This document shows, piece by piece, positions 9,006 to 17,811 of a stretch of 64,000 nucleotides of DNA. This DNA comes from Leptolyngbya sp. PCC 7375. GTDB lineage: Bacteria; Cyanobacteriota; Cyanobacteriia; Phormidesmidales; Phormidesmidaceae. The notes under the pieces are model-generated. The model was not told the origin of the DNA. It did no database searches and saw only the letters and a list, made by a program, of their open reading frames with translations. A program made the translations under genes and the position numbers. The stretch spans positions 4,946,486 to 5,010,485 of the forward strand of contig NZ_JH993797.1 in assembly GCF_000316115.1 (NCBI RefSeq), in the 5' to 3' direction. The stretch's first letter is position 1. Every line of letters begins with the position of its first letter.

Positions 9006-10142
9006 ATGTCTCCATCTAATAGCCGTCAACCATCCCATAGTCAAGATTTGATCAATCAACAGCAGGCAAACAGCGATTATTCCTTGATGGCTTATCAATA
9101 TGAACTACCGCCAAGTTTGATTGCACAGGAACCGGTTATACCCCGAGATCACTCTCGCTTAATGGTGATCTCATCAAACAGCGATCACCAGCATGCTTAT
9201 TTTAAAGACTTGCCCAAGTTTTTGTGTTCTGGAGACCTCCTCGTGATTAATAATACGCGAGTCATTCCGGCAAGAATGTATGGATACAAACCAAGTGGGG
9301 CAAAGGTTGAAGTTTTATTACTAGAACCCCGTACCCCACCCCATCAATGGTTAGCCCTAGTCAAACCAGGACGACGCTTAAAACCAGGGAGTTCAATCTA
9401 TTTTGGCCCAGATTTAGAGAACCCTCTGTTAACGGCCAGGGTAGAGGATTGCGATCTCGACACCAACGGTCGATTACTCACGTTTGAAACCACAACGGAT
9501 ACCCCCATCGACAACCTTATGGACGCTTTCGGGGAAGTTCCGTTACCGCCTTACATCACCGACTCCCATGCGGAGCCGGACCAATATCAAACAATCTATG
9601 CCCAAAACCCCGGTGCCGTGGCAGCTCCTACAGCCGGTCTGCACTTTACCCCAGAGGTATTTCAAGCGCTGGAAGAAAAAGGTGTGCAGCGAGCTGAAGT
9701 TACGCTGCATGTAGGGTTGGGCACCTTTCGCCCGGTAGAGTCAGAAGCGATTACTGACCATAAGATGCATGCAGAATGGGTTCATTTACCCCAAAGCACA
9801 GTCGATCTGATTAAAGAAACTAAAGCACGAGGTAACCATGTTTTTGCTGTCGGCACTACGACCACTCGCACCTTAGAAGGCGTGGTTAACCAGGAAGGCA
9901 GTCTCAAGGCTTACCAAGGTGCTGTTAATTTATTTATCTACCCTGGCTATCAGTGGCAAGTGGTGGATGGATTGATCACTAATTTTCATTTGCCTGGCTC
10001 CAGCTTGTTGATGTTAGTGAGCGCCTTAGTGGGCCGTCAGCGCCTGATGGATCTTTATCAAGATGCGATTAAACAGGCCTATCGCTTCTATTCTTTTGGT
10101 GATGCCATGGTGATTTTGCCGGATGTTTATCGTTTAACCTAG
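9006..10142 (+). CDS. queA: tRNA preQ1(34) S-adenosylmethionine ribosyltransferase-isomerase QueA
   Basis: QueA transfers and isomerises the ribosyl group of S-adenosylmethionine to preQ1 at tRNA position 34, forming epoxyqueuosine in the queuosine pathway. Family motifs are clear: Y-E-L-P-P-S-L-I-A-Q-E-P, P-R-D-H-S-R-L, V-I-N-N-T-R-V-I-P-A-R, P-T-A-G-L-H-F-T, H-V-G-L-G-T-F-R-P-V and I-T-N-F-H-L-P-G-S-S-L-L-M-L. Length 378 is slightly long because about 25 polar residues precede the usual start; a later Met (residue 28, S-L-M-A-Y-Q-Y) could be the true start. Confidence 0.95.
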   Translation: MSPSNSRQPSHSQDLINQQQANSDYSLMAYQYELPPSLIAQEPVIPRDHSRLMVISSNSDHQHAYFKDLPKFLCSGDLLVINNTRVIPARMYGYKPSGAKVEVLLLEPRTPPHQWLALVKPGRRLKPGSSIYFGPDLENPLLTARVEDCDLDTNGRLLTFETTTDTPIDNLMDAFGEVPLPPYITDSHAEPDQYQTIYAQNPGAVAAPTAGLHFTPEVFQALEEKGVQRAEVTLHVGLGTFRPVESEAITDHKMHAEWVHLPQSTVDLIKETKARGNHVFAVGTTTTRTLEGVVNQEGSLKAYQGAVNLFIYPGYQWQVVDGLITNFHLPGSSLLMLVSALVGRQRLMDLYQDAIKQAYRFYSFGDAMVILPDVYRLT

Positions 10143-10174
10143 GGAACTCAAAAATAGCCTGTTCGTCATTCTCC

Positions 10175-10384
10175 ATGTCCCCCATGGAGAGCGTGCCGTC
10201 GTACGAGCTTCTTTTGAAGTTATGTTTCGAGGCCGTTCTCCCTTTCTTACCATGGCTTGCAGAACATTTCAGGACGGTACTGCAAGCATCCCTAAAAGAT
10301 CAGGTTTCTTTCCAGCAATACAGGTTTACTATAGTGGGTGATATTGGCTTGCAAGCCAGCACTGATGCGATCGCACCGCTATGA
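10175..10384 (+). CDS. Small hypothetical ORF coupled to the HerA-like gene
   Basis: The 69-residue ORF lies between queA and the HerA-like gene, and its TGA overlaps the ATG of that gene in an ATGA arrangement (10381-10384). This suggests translational coupling if the ORF is real. The product would have a helical, hydrophobic stretch (E-A-V-L-P-F-L-P-W-L-A near residues 18-28). No family is recognised and no strong ribosome binding site is visible, so it may be chance. Confidence 0.35.
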   Translation: MSPMESVPSYELLLKLCFEAVLPFLPWLAEHFRTVLQASLKDQVSFQQYRFTIVGDIGLQASTDAIAPL

Positions 10385-12078
10385 CTCCAACGGCTCACTC
10401 CGATTCAGGTACTGAGAATCCAGTAATTGGCACAGTCAAGGGACCTGGCGAAGATGGCAACCAATATGTCTTTATTACTGCCGATAACAAGCGGGTCAAA
10501 ATCGGTGAATTTGTCTTTTATGCCATCGAAGCACTCGATAGTAATGGCTCCTGGGAAATTTTAGGGAAGATTTCTGACCGTCGACTCATCGATCATCTGC
10601 CGGATCGGATTTTTGCTGACACACAAATTAGTCCAGATACCGTTGCCTCACTGATTGGGTTTGCGTATCCCAACCCAGAAATTTATGAGGTCACGGTGGA
10701 TGTCATTGGCTACTTCCATCCGGCCCTTGGGTTTATTAACCCTCGCATAACCCCAGATCCAGGGGCCAAAGTCCATATTGCAGCAGATAGCCGCCTACAA
10801 CAGGTCGTCAATAAAAAGCAGCCAGGCGAGGTGGGATCGGCCCAAATTGGTTCTCTACTACTGCGTCCTGGCGGCAGTGTCCCCGTCGCCCTGGACGTGA
10901 AAGAAATTGTCAGTACCCACATGGCTATCCTGGCGGGGACGGGCTCAGGCAAAAGCTACACAGCAGGTGTCCTCATCGAAGAATTTTTGCAGCCCTATAA
11001 CCGAGCAGCGGTGCTCATTTTCGATCCCCATGGAGAATATAGTACCCTAGCAGAAATGCGAGGTCATTCGGCCTTTCATGACAGCGATGGCTATGCCCCT
11101 AAAGTCCAAATTCTCACACCTGAAGATATTCAGATTCGGATGTCGTCCCTGGACTATTACGATATTCTGACCCTACTGCCCGAGATGAGTGACCGTCAGC
11201 AGTCCATACTCAACAAGGCGTTTACCATTTTGGGTAAACATAAACGGGGAGACTACCGGTGGAATGTAAATGATCTCATCGCAGCAGTTTACGAGGCTGA
11301 CACCACAGCTGATGATGAGGGCAATGACAAGGTGGGATCGTCTGCGCCTGCGTTGGAGTGGAAGCTGGATCGTCTAGCTCGATCTCCTTACTTTCATCAG
11401 ATGAACCACATGGCCCCCCGCGATTTATTTGAGCCGGGGCAGGTGACCGTCTTGCAGATGAACGAAATCAGCCAGGAAGAACAGCAGGTTATCTGTGCAG
11501 CGGTGCTACGTCAGAGCTACCATGCGCGCATCAACACGGCCCGCGATAAAATCGAAGAAGGTGATGAAAACTATTTACCTTTTCCTGTATTCGTCTTGAT
11601 CGAAGAAGCCCATCGCTTTGCCCCAGCCAAGGAACCATCTCGCTGCAAAGCAGTGCTCCGTACAATCCTCAGCGAAGGTCGTAAGTTTGGCTTGGGTGTG
11701 GGATTAATCACCCAACGGCCCGGCAAGCTTGATTCTGATGTGCTCTCCCAGTGCATGAGCCAGTTTCTTATGCGCATTGTGAACCCAGTGGATCAAGAAA
11801 GTCTTAAGTATGGTGTAGAAGCCGCTGGGCGCGATTTACTTAAGGAGCTACCAGCCCTCACTAAGGGGCAGGTGATTATTTCTGGAGCCTGTGTTAACAC
11901 TCCTGTCCTTTGTCAGGTACGTAAACGCCTTACTCAACATGGTGGTGAGACTCTCAACGCTCCCCAAGAATGGCAGGGATATTTTCAAAAGCATCGACTA
12001 CGAACTCAACAAATTAAGTCTGCACCTATGGCAGCTAAGCCTAAGGCAACTACCTTTAAAGGCGTAAGTATTGAGTAA
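10381..12078 (+). CDS. HerA-like ATPase (DUF87 family)
   Basis: This 565-residue protein has an N-terminal HAS-barrel-like beta region (about residues 10-95). A RecA/FtsK-type ATPase follows: Walker A G-T-G-S-G-K-S-Y-T near residue 187, and a Walker B-like F-V-L-I-E-E-A-H-R near 407. The downstream motif G-L-G-V-G-L-I-T-Q-R-P-G-K-L near 440 is typical of HerA/DUF87 proteins. Such ATPases translocate DNA, often with a NurA-type nuclease, but no nuclease gene is adjacent. Domain content is clear; the cellular job (repair, segregation or defence) is not decided by the context. Confidence 0.85.
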   Translation: MTPTAHSDSGTENPVIGTVKGPGEDGNQYVFITADNKRVKIGEFVFYAIEALDSNGSWEILGKISDRRLIDHLPDRIFADTQISPDTVASLIGFAYPNPEIYEVTVDVIGYFHPALGFINPRITPDPGAKVHIAADSRLQQVVNKKQPGEVGSAQIGSLLLRPGGSVPVALDVKEIVSTHMAILAGTGSGKSYTAGVLIEEFLQPYNRAAVLIFDPHGEYSTLAEMRGHSAFHDSDGYAPKVQILTPEDIQIRMSSLDYYDILTLLPEMSDRQQSILNKAFTILGKHKRGDYRWNVNDLIAAVYEADTTADDEGNDKVGSSAPALEWKLDRLARSPYFHQMNHMAPRDLFEPGQVTVLQMNEISQEEQQVICAAVLRQSYHARINTARDKIEEGDENYLPFPVFVLIEEAHRFAPAKEPSRCKAVLRTILSEGRKFGLGVGLITQRPGKLDSDVLSQCMSQFLMRIVNPVDQESLKYGVEAAGRDLLKELPALTKGQVIISGACVNTPVLCQVRKRLTQHGGETLNAPQEWQGYFQKHRLRTQQIKSAPMAAKPKATTFKGVSIE

Positions 12079-12099
12079 GAGTGGGTTCATAAACTAATA

Positions 12100-12582
12100 C
12101 TAAGCAGCCTGAGGAGTCTTTGACGTCCACCGTCGTTGATTATCGGTTAACCGACGCAGCCTTAAGCGAATCATGACCCCATAGACCGCTCCTTCATGGT
12201 TTTCCGGTAACATCCCATAGTCTCGGTACAGACGTCTGGCCTTATCTAACCAAGACAATGTTCGCTCAACTACCCACCGATAAGACGCAGGAACAAAACT
12301 CTCTCCTAGTTTTGTTGTAACTTCTAAAATACAGTGATAAACCTGTTCTATAATCTCTCCTAAGACTCTTTTGTGCGCTTGGTCAGTCAACACTTTCTCA
12401 GTCTTACATAGATCTCTAATAACAAGCGTTAACACCGCCACTGCTGCTTTTGTATCCGCCATATTGGCGGTACTGAAAAAACAATTTAACACCATGCCTA
12501 AGGGAAATTCCCTAATGAGGTTATGGTCATTTTGACCAAGCGAGTAGCGCTCAAAGAATACGATCGGACTGATCATAGACAA
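12100..12582 (-). pseudogene. IS5-type transposase relic
   Basis: The last 100 or so residues match the C-terminal part of IS5/IS1031-group transposases: V-L-T-D-Q-A-H-K-R, then S-Y-R-W-V-V-E-R-T-L-S-W-L-D containing the catalytic Glu, and Y-G-V-M-I-R-L-R-L-R-R-L. The N-terminal two thirds with the first catalytic aspartates are absent or replaced by unrelated sequence. It is too short to be an active transposase (full length about 260). It sits directly after the HerA-like gene, and the motif AGTATTGAGT occurs on both sides of it (12065-12074 and 12676-12685), possibly a duplication made during insertion. Confidence 0.75.
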
Positions 12583-12593
12583 AGAGTAAAGAC

Positions 12594-12625
12594 AGAGAGA
12601 CTGTTAGCTAAATAACAGTCTCTCT
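12594..12625. terminator. 13-bp perfect hairpin beside the IS relic
   Basis: AGAGAGACTGTTA (12594-12606) pairs with TAACAGTCTCTCT (12613-12625) across a 6-nt loop. There is no T-tract, so it may be a remnant of the IS terminus rather than a true terminator. Confidence 0.55.
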
Positions 12626-12714
12626 CATGACTCAAAGACTTCCAGAATTGATATCCATAGACTCTTGCAAGGGTGAGTATTGAGTGAGCTTGGCCATAGG
12701 CCTTTCTGGGTTCT

Positions 12715-14523
12715 TCAGCTCCAAAATTCGTCTAAATCGACTTCGGCTATTTCCTGCTGTACTTCCTGAAAGTATCTGCTGGCAGTTAGGGTGGCGACTT
12801 CTTCTTGCCGCTGCTGCTGATCGATTTCAATTTTTAGTTCGGCCAGCTGGCGTTTGAGTTCATCCTCACGTTGCTTGCGTTCGGTAATGTCCTGGACAAT
12901 ACCCTCGTAATAGAGCACCTGCCCCTGGGAAGCACGGACAGCACGGGCATGGATTTGGGTCCAGATAATACTGCCGTCTTTGCAGTAACACTGATATTGA
13001 AACCCGGTGATGCTGTCTTGCTGATCGATTTTCGCTTGAAAGTCTGCCCGTTTTTCGGGGTCGACATACAGTTGTGTGCCGATGTTGGTAATGCTGTCGA
13101 TCATCTCTTGGGGAGAGTCATAGCCATAGATGTTGGCTAGGGCCGGGTTGACATTGATAAAATGGCCTTCGGGGCTAGATTGGAAGATCCCCTCCAGGGC
13201 GTTTTCAAAGATGCTGCGGTAGTTTTCCTCGGCAATGCGGATAGTCTCAAAGGACTGCTTCAGCTGCCGGGTCATTTTGTTAAATGAGTTGGCCAGGGTA
13301 TCAATCTCGGCAATAAAACTGGACTTTACCTGCGGGTCTAGATGGCCTTGGGCCAGGCGATCGGAGGCTTGAGATAGCCGTAGAAGCGAACGGGTGATTC
13401 GACGGGCCGTCAGCACGCTTAAGGCAATGGCAACCAGCAGCGCTAGCCCACATAGCAGGACGGTATTGCGGGTGTTGGCATTAATCTGGCCCATAAAATC
13501 GGCCTCGGGCACGACGACCACAATCAGCCAATCGAGACCAAACCCATCTTGAAACGGCAGTACTTCTAAAAATTGGCGTTTACCGTTGAGCTGTAGTTGT
13601 AGCTGCTGAGCTTCGGTAACGTTAGTAAACCCATTGAATCGCTGGGCGAGGTAACGGGCCGTCTCTTGGACTAGCTGATCGCTGCTGTTGATGGCCAGCA
13701 GGGGATTGGCAGTATCCCCATCGTTGACCATCAGGGGTTCATCGGTTGAGTTGGAAATCAGCTGCCCCTGGCGATCGATCACAAAGGCTTGCCCGGTTTG
13801 GCCGATTTGGAGGCTTTGCAAAAAGGTTCTAAATTCTTCTGGGAGCACCACATCCGTTGCACACACCCCCAGCACATCTTTGCCGGAGCGATCATACACG
13901 GGGAGGCTGGCAGTAATATTGGGTAGCCCAGTGGTAAAGGCAATGTAGATATCTGTCCACTGGGGCCGCTCAGCTAAGGCTGCCGCTCTATACCAGGGCC
14001 GTTGGCGAGAGTCGTAGGGCGTATCTGCCTGCCATAGAAAGTTGGTGCGTTCTCCTCGGACATCTAAGCCGTAATATCGGCGCAGTTTTTGGGTGGCAGG
14101 ATTACTGTAAGTAAGCTGTAGTGCACCATTCTCAGGCGATCGCAACACTCCAAAAAATTCGCCATTGCGGGCGCTACCGCAGTAAGCGAGGGCAATAGTC
14201 GGGGCAATCCGCATTTGCTGATAGAGCTGGGTTTCACCAAAGCCCGCCCCGTCTACATCCAGTATGCCTCTAGCAAAGGCACTGGCGTTGAGTCGATTGA
14301 TCTCATGGGGGGTTTCAAAATAGCTCTGTAATTCTTGTTCAATGCGGGCTGTGACCTCATGGCGTAGCTGGGTGGCCAATTCATTCACAGCCTTTTGGCC
14401 ATTGCGAAAGGACAGATAGCCCACTAGACCAACGGCTCCGACAATTTGGCCAACAAACAGGACAATCAAGACCACTCGTAGGGGCAGATTGTCAGGTGAC
14501 TTTAGGCAAGTGGGTAGGTTCAT
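12715..14523 (-). CDS. Membrane sensor: dCache-HAMP-PAS without a transmitter domain
   Basis: This 602-residue protein has a first membrane segment (about 17-40), then an extracytoplasmic dCache-like region (about 45-350) with the R-Q-R-P-W-Y motif. A second membrane segment (about 353-375) is followed by HAMP (376-430) and a PAS domain (about 437-555) ending D-I-T-E-R-K-Q-R-E-D-E. A short coiled coil follows, and the protein ends E-V-D-L-D-E-F-W-S. There is no kinase, cyclase or GGDEF domain, so output must go through the tail or a partner. It is the third gene of a ParA-glsA-sensor operon (7-bp gap to glsA). The same tail is preserved in the decayed copy at 17117-17779. Confidence 0.85.
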   Translation of the reverse strand: MNLPTCLKSPDNLPLRVVLIVLFVGQIVGAVGLVGYLSFRNGQKAVNELATQLRHEVTARIEQELQSYFETPHEINRLNASAFARGILDVDGAGFGETQLYQQMRIAPTIALAYCGSARNGEFFGVLRSPENGALQLTYSNPATQKLRRYYGLDVRGERTNFLWQADTPYDSRQRPWYRAAALAERPQWTDIYIAFTTGLPNITASLPVYDRSGKDVLGVCATDVVLPEEFRTFLQSLQIGQTGQAFVIDRQGQLISNSTDEPLMVNDGDTANPLLAINSSDQLVQETARYLAQRFNGFTNVTEAQQLQLQLNGKRQFLEVLPFQDGFGLDWLIVVVVPEADFMGQINANTRNTVLLCGLALLVAIALSVLTARRITRSLLRLSQASDRLAQGHLDPQVKSSFIAEIDTLANSFNKMTRQLKQSFETIRIAEENYRSIFENALEGIFQSSPEGHFINVNPALANIYGYDSPQEMIDSITNIGTQLYVDPEKRADFQAKIDQQDSITGFQYQCYCKDGSIIWTQIHARAVRASQGQVLYYEGIVQDITERKQREDELKRQLAELKIEIDQQQRQEEVATLTASRYFQEVQQEIAEVDLDEFWS

Positions 14524-14530
14524 CAGTTAT

Positions 14531-15559
14531 CTACCAGCTATCCACATCGTTGCCATCAATCCAGGCTTGTAGCTCTCGCTCAGGTTTAGCCGCATTGAAT
14601 AGATGCAGCCCAAAATCGGTGGCCAGGGCCTCACACACCTTGATGCCCCGAACGCTATTACCCTTGGCATCAAGCGGTGGGGAAAAGGTACCAATGCCCA
14701 CCTTGCTGGGAACCACGGCTAAAATGCCGCCACCCACACCACTTTTGGCCGGCATACCCACTCGATAAGCCCATTCGCCGGAGGCATCGTACATGCCGCA
14801 GGTGAGCATCACGCTCACCACATCCTGCACATAGCGTTCATCAATAGCGCGTTCTTGGGTGATGGGGTTGATGCCGCCGTTGGCCAAGGTGGCGGACATC
14901 ATAGCCAAATCACGGGCATTGACCAAGATCGAGCACTGCTGAAAGTACAGGTCCAGGGTTTCGTCAATTTTGTCACCCACCATGCCAAAGTTCAGCATCA
15001 GGTAAGACATGGCTCGGTTACGGTAGCCAGTGGCCTTTTCCGATAAAAAGATAGGGACATTGATGTCGTGCTCGCGACCGGTGTAGCGCTGAAACATGGC
15101 CAGCATGCGCTTGAGTCGTTCGGTGCTGCTGCTGCCTTTGATCAGATCTGTGGTTGCGATCGCACCCGCATTCACCATCGGGTTATAAGGACGATTAGTA
15201 GCCTCATCCAGCACAATCGCATTAAACGCCTCCCCAGTGGGCTCCACGCTCACCTTGCTATTCACATACTCACGACCATGATCTTCTAGAGCCAAACCAA
15301 AAACAAAGGCTTTGGAAATCGACTGAATCGTAAACAGCTGGTCACACTCCCCCACTTCAAACACCTGCCCATCTTTAGTGACCACGCAAATACCAAACCA
15401 CTCAGGCTTGGCCAGCGCCAATTCAGGAATATAGTCAGCGACGGCACCGTCGTTAATGGCTTGAAACTTCCCGTGTAGCTCGGTCAAATAATTGCGAAAC
15501 GGGGAGGTGACCGCCGTGATTGAACTGGCGAGGGACTGCAAATCTCCGATGTCTGACAT
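14531..15559 (-). CDS. glsA: Glutaminase A
   Basis: This is a serine-dependent glutaminase hydrolysing L-glutamine to glutamate and ammonia. The penicillin-binding-like S-x-x-K motif is S-I-S-K near residue 82. Other family motifs are E-P-T-G-E-A-F-N-A-I near 107, R-P-Y-N-P-M-V-N-A-G-A-I near 123, and G-M-P-A-K-S-G-V-G-G-G-I near 268. At 342 residues it is slightly longer than typical GlsA (305-330). It lies between a ParA-like ATPase (5-bp gap) and a dCache sensor (7-bp gap), so the three are likely co-transcribed, which hints at a sensing or signalling role tied to glutamine. Confidence 0.92.
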   Translation of the reverse strand: MSDIGDLQSLASSITAVTSPFRNYLTELHGKFQAINDGAVADYIPELALAKPEWFGICVVTKDGQVFEVGECDQLFTIQSISKAFVFGLALEDHGREYVNSKVSVEPTGEAFNAIVLDEATNRPYNPMVNAGAIATTDLIKGSSSTERLKRMLAMFQRYTGREHDINVPIFLSEKATGYRNRAMSYLMLNFGMVGDKIDETLDLYFQQCSILVNARDLAMMSATLANGGINPITQERAIDERYVQDVVSVMLTCGMYDASGEWAYRVGMPAKSGVGGGILAVVPSKVGIGTFSPPLDAKGNSVRGIKVCEALATDFGLHLFNAAKPERELQAWIDGNDVDSW

Positions 15560-15564
15560 CCTGG

Positions 15565-16323
15565 CTAATCCCCTACGATTTGCTGGGCGACTTTACGAAA
15601 TTCTTGACTGACTGGATGCTCCGGGTATTTCACACAAAACACCCCTTCACTCGCTAGCTGTACGATGTCCTCAGATAGAGGAAACAGACCTGCTACGGAT
15701 TCACCGTAGGTTTCCTCCACTTTTTGCTTGAGGGCGTCCACATTTAAGCTGCTGTAAACCTTATTGATCGTCAAGAGCATTTTGCGAACCTTGAGCTGTC
15801 GGGCCACATCTACAGTCACCGCCGTACCCTGATAGTCCTGTTTATCGGGACGCAAGATCAAGATCAGCACGTGGGATATAGCTATGGATAAAAAGGTTTC
15901 CTTAGATAGCCCTGGGTGGGTGTCGATGAATAGATAGTCAAGTTTTAGCGTCTTGACCAAGCTACGAAAGCCATCGTTCATCAGCCTCACGTCGTAGCCA
16001 TCCTTGAGGATGCGGGCGATATCATCGGCCCTGACGCTAGAGGGAACTAAATAGAGTTTGCCATCGCCGGTCACACCCAACTTTTCACCCACATCATAGG
16101 CGGCGTCTTCAATAGAAGTTTCCCCCCAAAGATAATTATTCAGAGTTTTATGGGTTTGCTCAGGCTCTAGACCAAATAGGTTATGAATACCAGGGGAAGG
16201 CACATCAGTATCCACAACACCGACGCGATTACCCTGGAGGGCGATAGTGGTCGCTAAATTAGCAGTAAAGTTGGATTTACCAGTACCGCCTCGATAAGAA
16301 TGTACCGAAACAACTTTGGGCAT
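15565..16323 (-). CDS. ParA/MinD-like ATPase
   Basis: The protein (about 252 residues from the Met at 16323; an upstream in-frame Met exists at 16353) has a deviant Walker A, Y-R-G-G-T-G-K-S-N-F, near residue 10, with D-T-D-V-P-S-P-G at about 38 and F-I-D-T-H-P-G-L as Walker B region. This is the MinD/ParA fold that dimerises on ATP and positions partners. There is no ParB or chromosome-partition context; instead it leads the glsA-sensor operon. A decayed, inverted copy lies at 16848-17117. Confidence 0.85.
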   Translation of the reverse strand: MPKVVSVHSYRGGTGKSNFTANLATTIALQGNRVGVVDTDVPSPGIHNLFGLEPEQTHKTLNNYLWGETSIEDAAYDVGEKLGVTGDGKLYLVPSSVRADDIARILKDGYDVRLMNDGFRSLVKTLKLDYLFIDTHPGLSKETFLSIAISHVLILILRPDKQDYQGTAVTVDVARQLKVRKMLLTINKVYSSLNVDALKQKVEETYGESVAGLFPLSEDIVQLASEGVFCVKYPEHPVSQEFRKVAQQIVGD

Positions 16324-16591
16324 ACCTGGGAAATTATGTTGGAAGCTTCTCAAGAAAATACCAGATATAAATCTGCTATCAAAGAAAATGCCAAATTCCT
16401 TAGTAAAGCGCCTCCTGACCCTGTGTTAGATCTTCATGACCTCAGAGAGTGCCTATCCCTGTTAGCAGAGCCTGGACCAGGGGTAGCTCCGCCTGCTTCA
16501 AGATGGCAGGAATATTCCCAAGGAGCACAGAGGAGTGCAATCCTCAAATCCGGTCTTCACCGCCAAAGGTCTGCATATCCAGAAACATTAC

Positions 16592-16611
16592 AAAGTCGGA
16601 AAAGTCGGAAA
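16592..16611 (+). promoter_or_regulatory. 9-bp-period direct-repeat element, copy 1
   Basis: AAAGTCGGAAAAGTCGGAAA contains two AAGTCGGAA-type units spaced 9 bp apart. It lies about 270 bp upstream of the ParA gene on the minus strand. The same arrangement recurs in other intergenic regions of the window, which is why it is called a candidate operator. Confidence 0.55.
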
Positions 16612-16723
16612 CCATTTCAAAACTTTGGTTCTTCCATAGAGAAATATCTAAGGAAGTCGAGTGAGCCTCCTCAACGAAGTCACACAATTTTGGATATGTG
16701 CACTTTCATATCGTGAATTGTTA

Positions 16724-16742
16724 AAAGGTCGGCAAAGTCGGG
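16724..16742 (+). promoter_or_regulatory. 9-bp-period direct-repeat element, copy 2
   Basis: AAAGGTCGGCAAAGTCGGG has the CGG cores spaced 9 bp apart, like copy 1 about 130 bp away. It is upstream of the decayed ParA copy. Confidence 0.45.
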
Positions 16743-16847
16743 TAGTTGACCAGACATCTAAAATCTCTTCAGATGTATCAGAAAAAAGCCTGGAGATCTT
16801 TGATAATCTTGTGCAAGCAAGTAAAAATAGAAATATAGCTGGCCGGT

Positions 16848-17117
16848 TTGAGCACAGCGTTTAATAACAATTATGGATTTGTTTTCAGCGATCACAGTTT
16901 AGACGGTTTGAGAACAATCTCCAATACCACCTGGGGAAAGATATTGCCAAGAACTGTTTCAATGTATTCCTACAGGAGTGTTACAAGTAAGACTCATCTT
17001 ACAGCCAATCTGGCTACAACCCTTATCCAACAGAATAATCGAGCTGCTGTTGTAAATGCGGTTGTGTCATTGCCTGGTGCCCATAATTTGTTCGTTTTAG
17101 AGCTAGAACAGGATTGA
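16848..17117 (+). pseudogene. Decayed ParA/MinD-like copy
   Basis: From about residue 33 the frame matches the N-terminus of the intact ParA at 15565-16323. R-T-V-S-M-Y-S-Y-R corresponds to K-V-V-S-V-H-S-Y-R, and A-N-L-A-T-T and H-N-L-F are conserved. The Walker A lysine context has changed from G-G-T-G-K-S to S-V-T-S-K-T, and the protein ends after L-E-L-E-Q-D, about 190 residues early. It is inverted relative to the intact operon and runs straight into the truncated sensor copy (TGATG overlap), with the glsA equivalent missing. Confidence 0.75.
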
Positions 17118-17779
17118 TGACTGATACCCCCCTTGACTCCCAACGCGCTCGCAGGCTTCGACTGCGCACAACACTAGTATTGCCGTTTGTGTTGCAAATT
17201 GTTGCTGCTGTCGGACTGGTCGGATATGTTTCCTTCTGGAACGGGCAAAAAGCCGTTCAAAGTTTAGCGAATAAGCTGGTCGAGGAAATCGAGGATCAGG
17301 TGGCCCAATATCTGGATAACTATACATCTGTTCCTCATCAGATTAATCAGGTCAATCTGGATGCAATTGATCTAGGGATCTTGAACCTAGAGGATTTTGA
17401 TGCCATGGGCCGATATTTTTGGCGTCAGCTCAAGGTTTTTGATGTTGGCTACATCAACTTTGGCAATGAACAGGAAGCGTTTATTGGGGCAGAGCGGCTC
17501 GACGATGGTAGCCTGATGATCCATGAAGCGCCGATTGCCGATGTCAACCAATTCTCTTCTTACACCACCGATGCTGAGGGCAACCGCCTGAGTTCGAACG
17601 TTGAACCGGCTTTGCGCAAGCGGCGCGAAGATGAACTCAAACGGCAATTAGAAGAGTTGCAAATCGAGATTGATCACAAAAAACGGGAAGAAGAAGTTAA
17701 AAGCCTGACTTCAAGCACCTACTTTCAGGAAGTACAGGAGGAGATATCAGATGTCAATCTAGATGAATTCTGGAGCTAG
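17117..17779 (+). pseudogene. Internally deleted copy of the dCache sensor
   Basis: The 220-residue frame starts at the ATG at 17117. It keeps the first membrane segment (V-A-A-V-G-L-V-G-Y-V-S-F-W-N-G-Q-K-A-V) and the start of the dCache domain. After E-P-A-L-R-K it jumps to the C-terminal coiled coil and tail (R-E-D-E-L-K-R-Q-L-E-E-L to D-V-N-L-D-E-F-W-S). The second membrane segment, HAMP and PAS of the intact paralogue (12715-14523) are lost, a deletion of roughly 380 residues. The frame is open, so a membrane-anchored coiled-coil protein with the conserved tail could still be made; a relic seems more likely. Confidence 0.7.
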
Positions 17780-17811
17780 AGGTAGGATTTAAGGGGAAAA
17801 CACTTCAGTAG

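Larger units (their letters stand above)
16354..16847. other. Intergenic region between the operon and its decayed copy
   Basis: This stretch separates the ParA gene from its inverted relic. It contains two copies of the 9-bp-period direct-repeat element (16592-16611 and 16724-16742). Overlapping short frames here look non-coding: their composition is odd and I recognise no motif. Confidence 0.5.

Noticed and set aside
16300..16716. 138-codon plus-strand frame between the two ParA loci
   Set aside because: It overlaps the start of the intact ParA gene, contains the direct-repeat element and has no recognisable motif.
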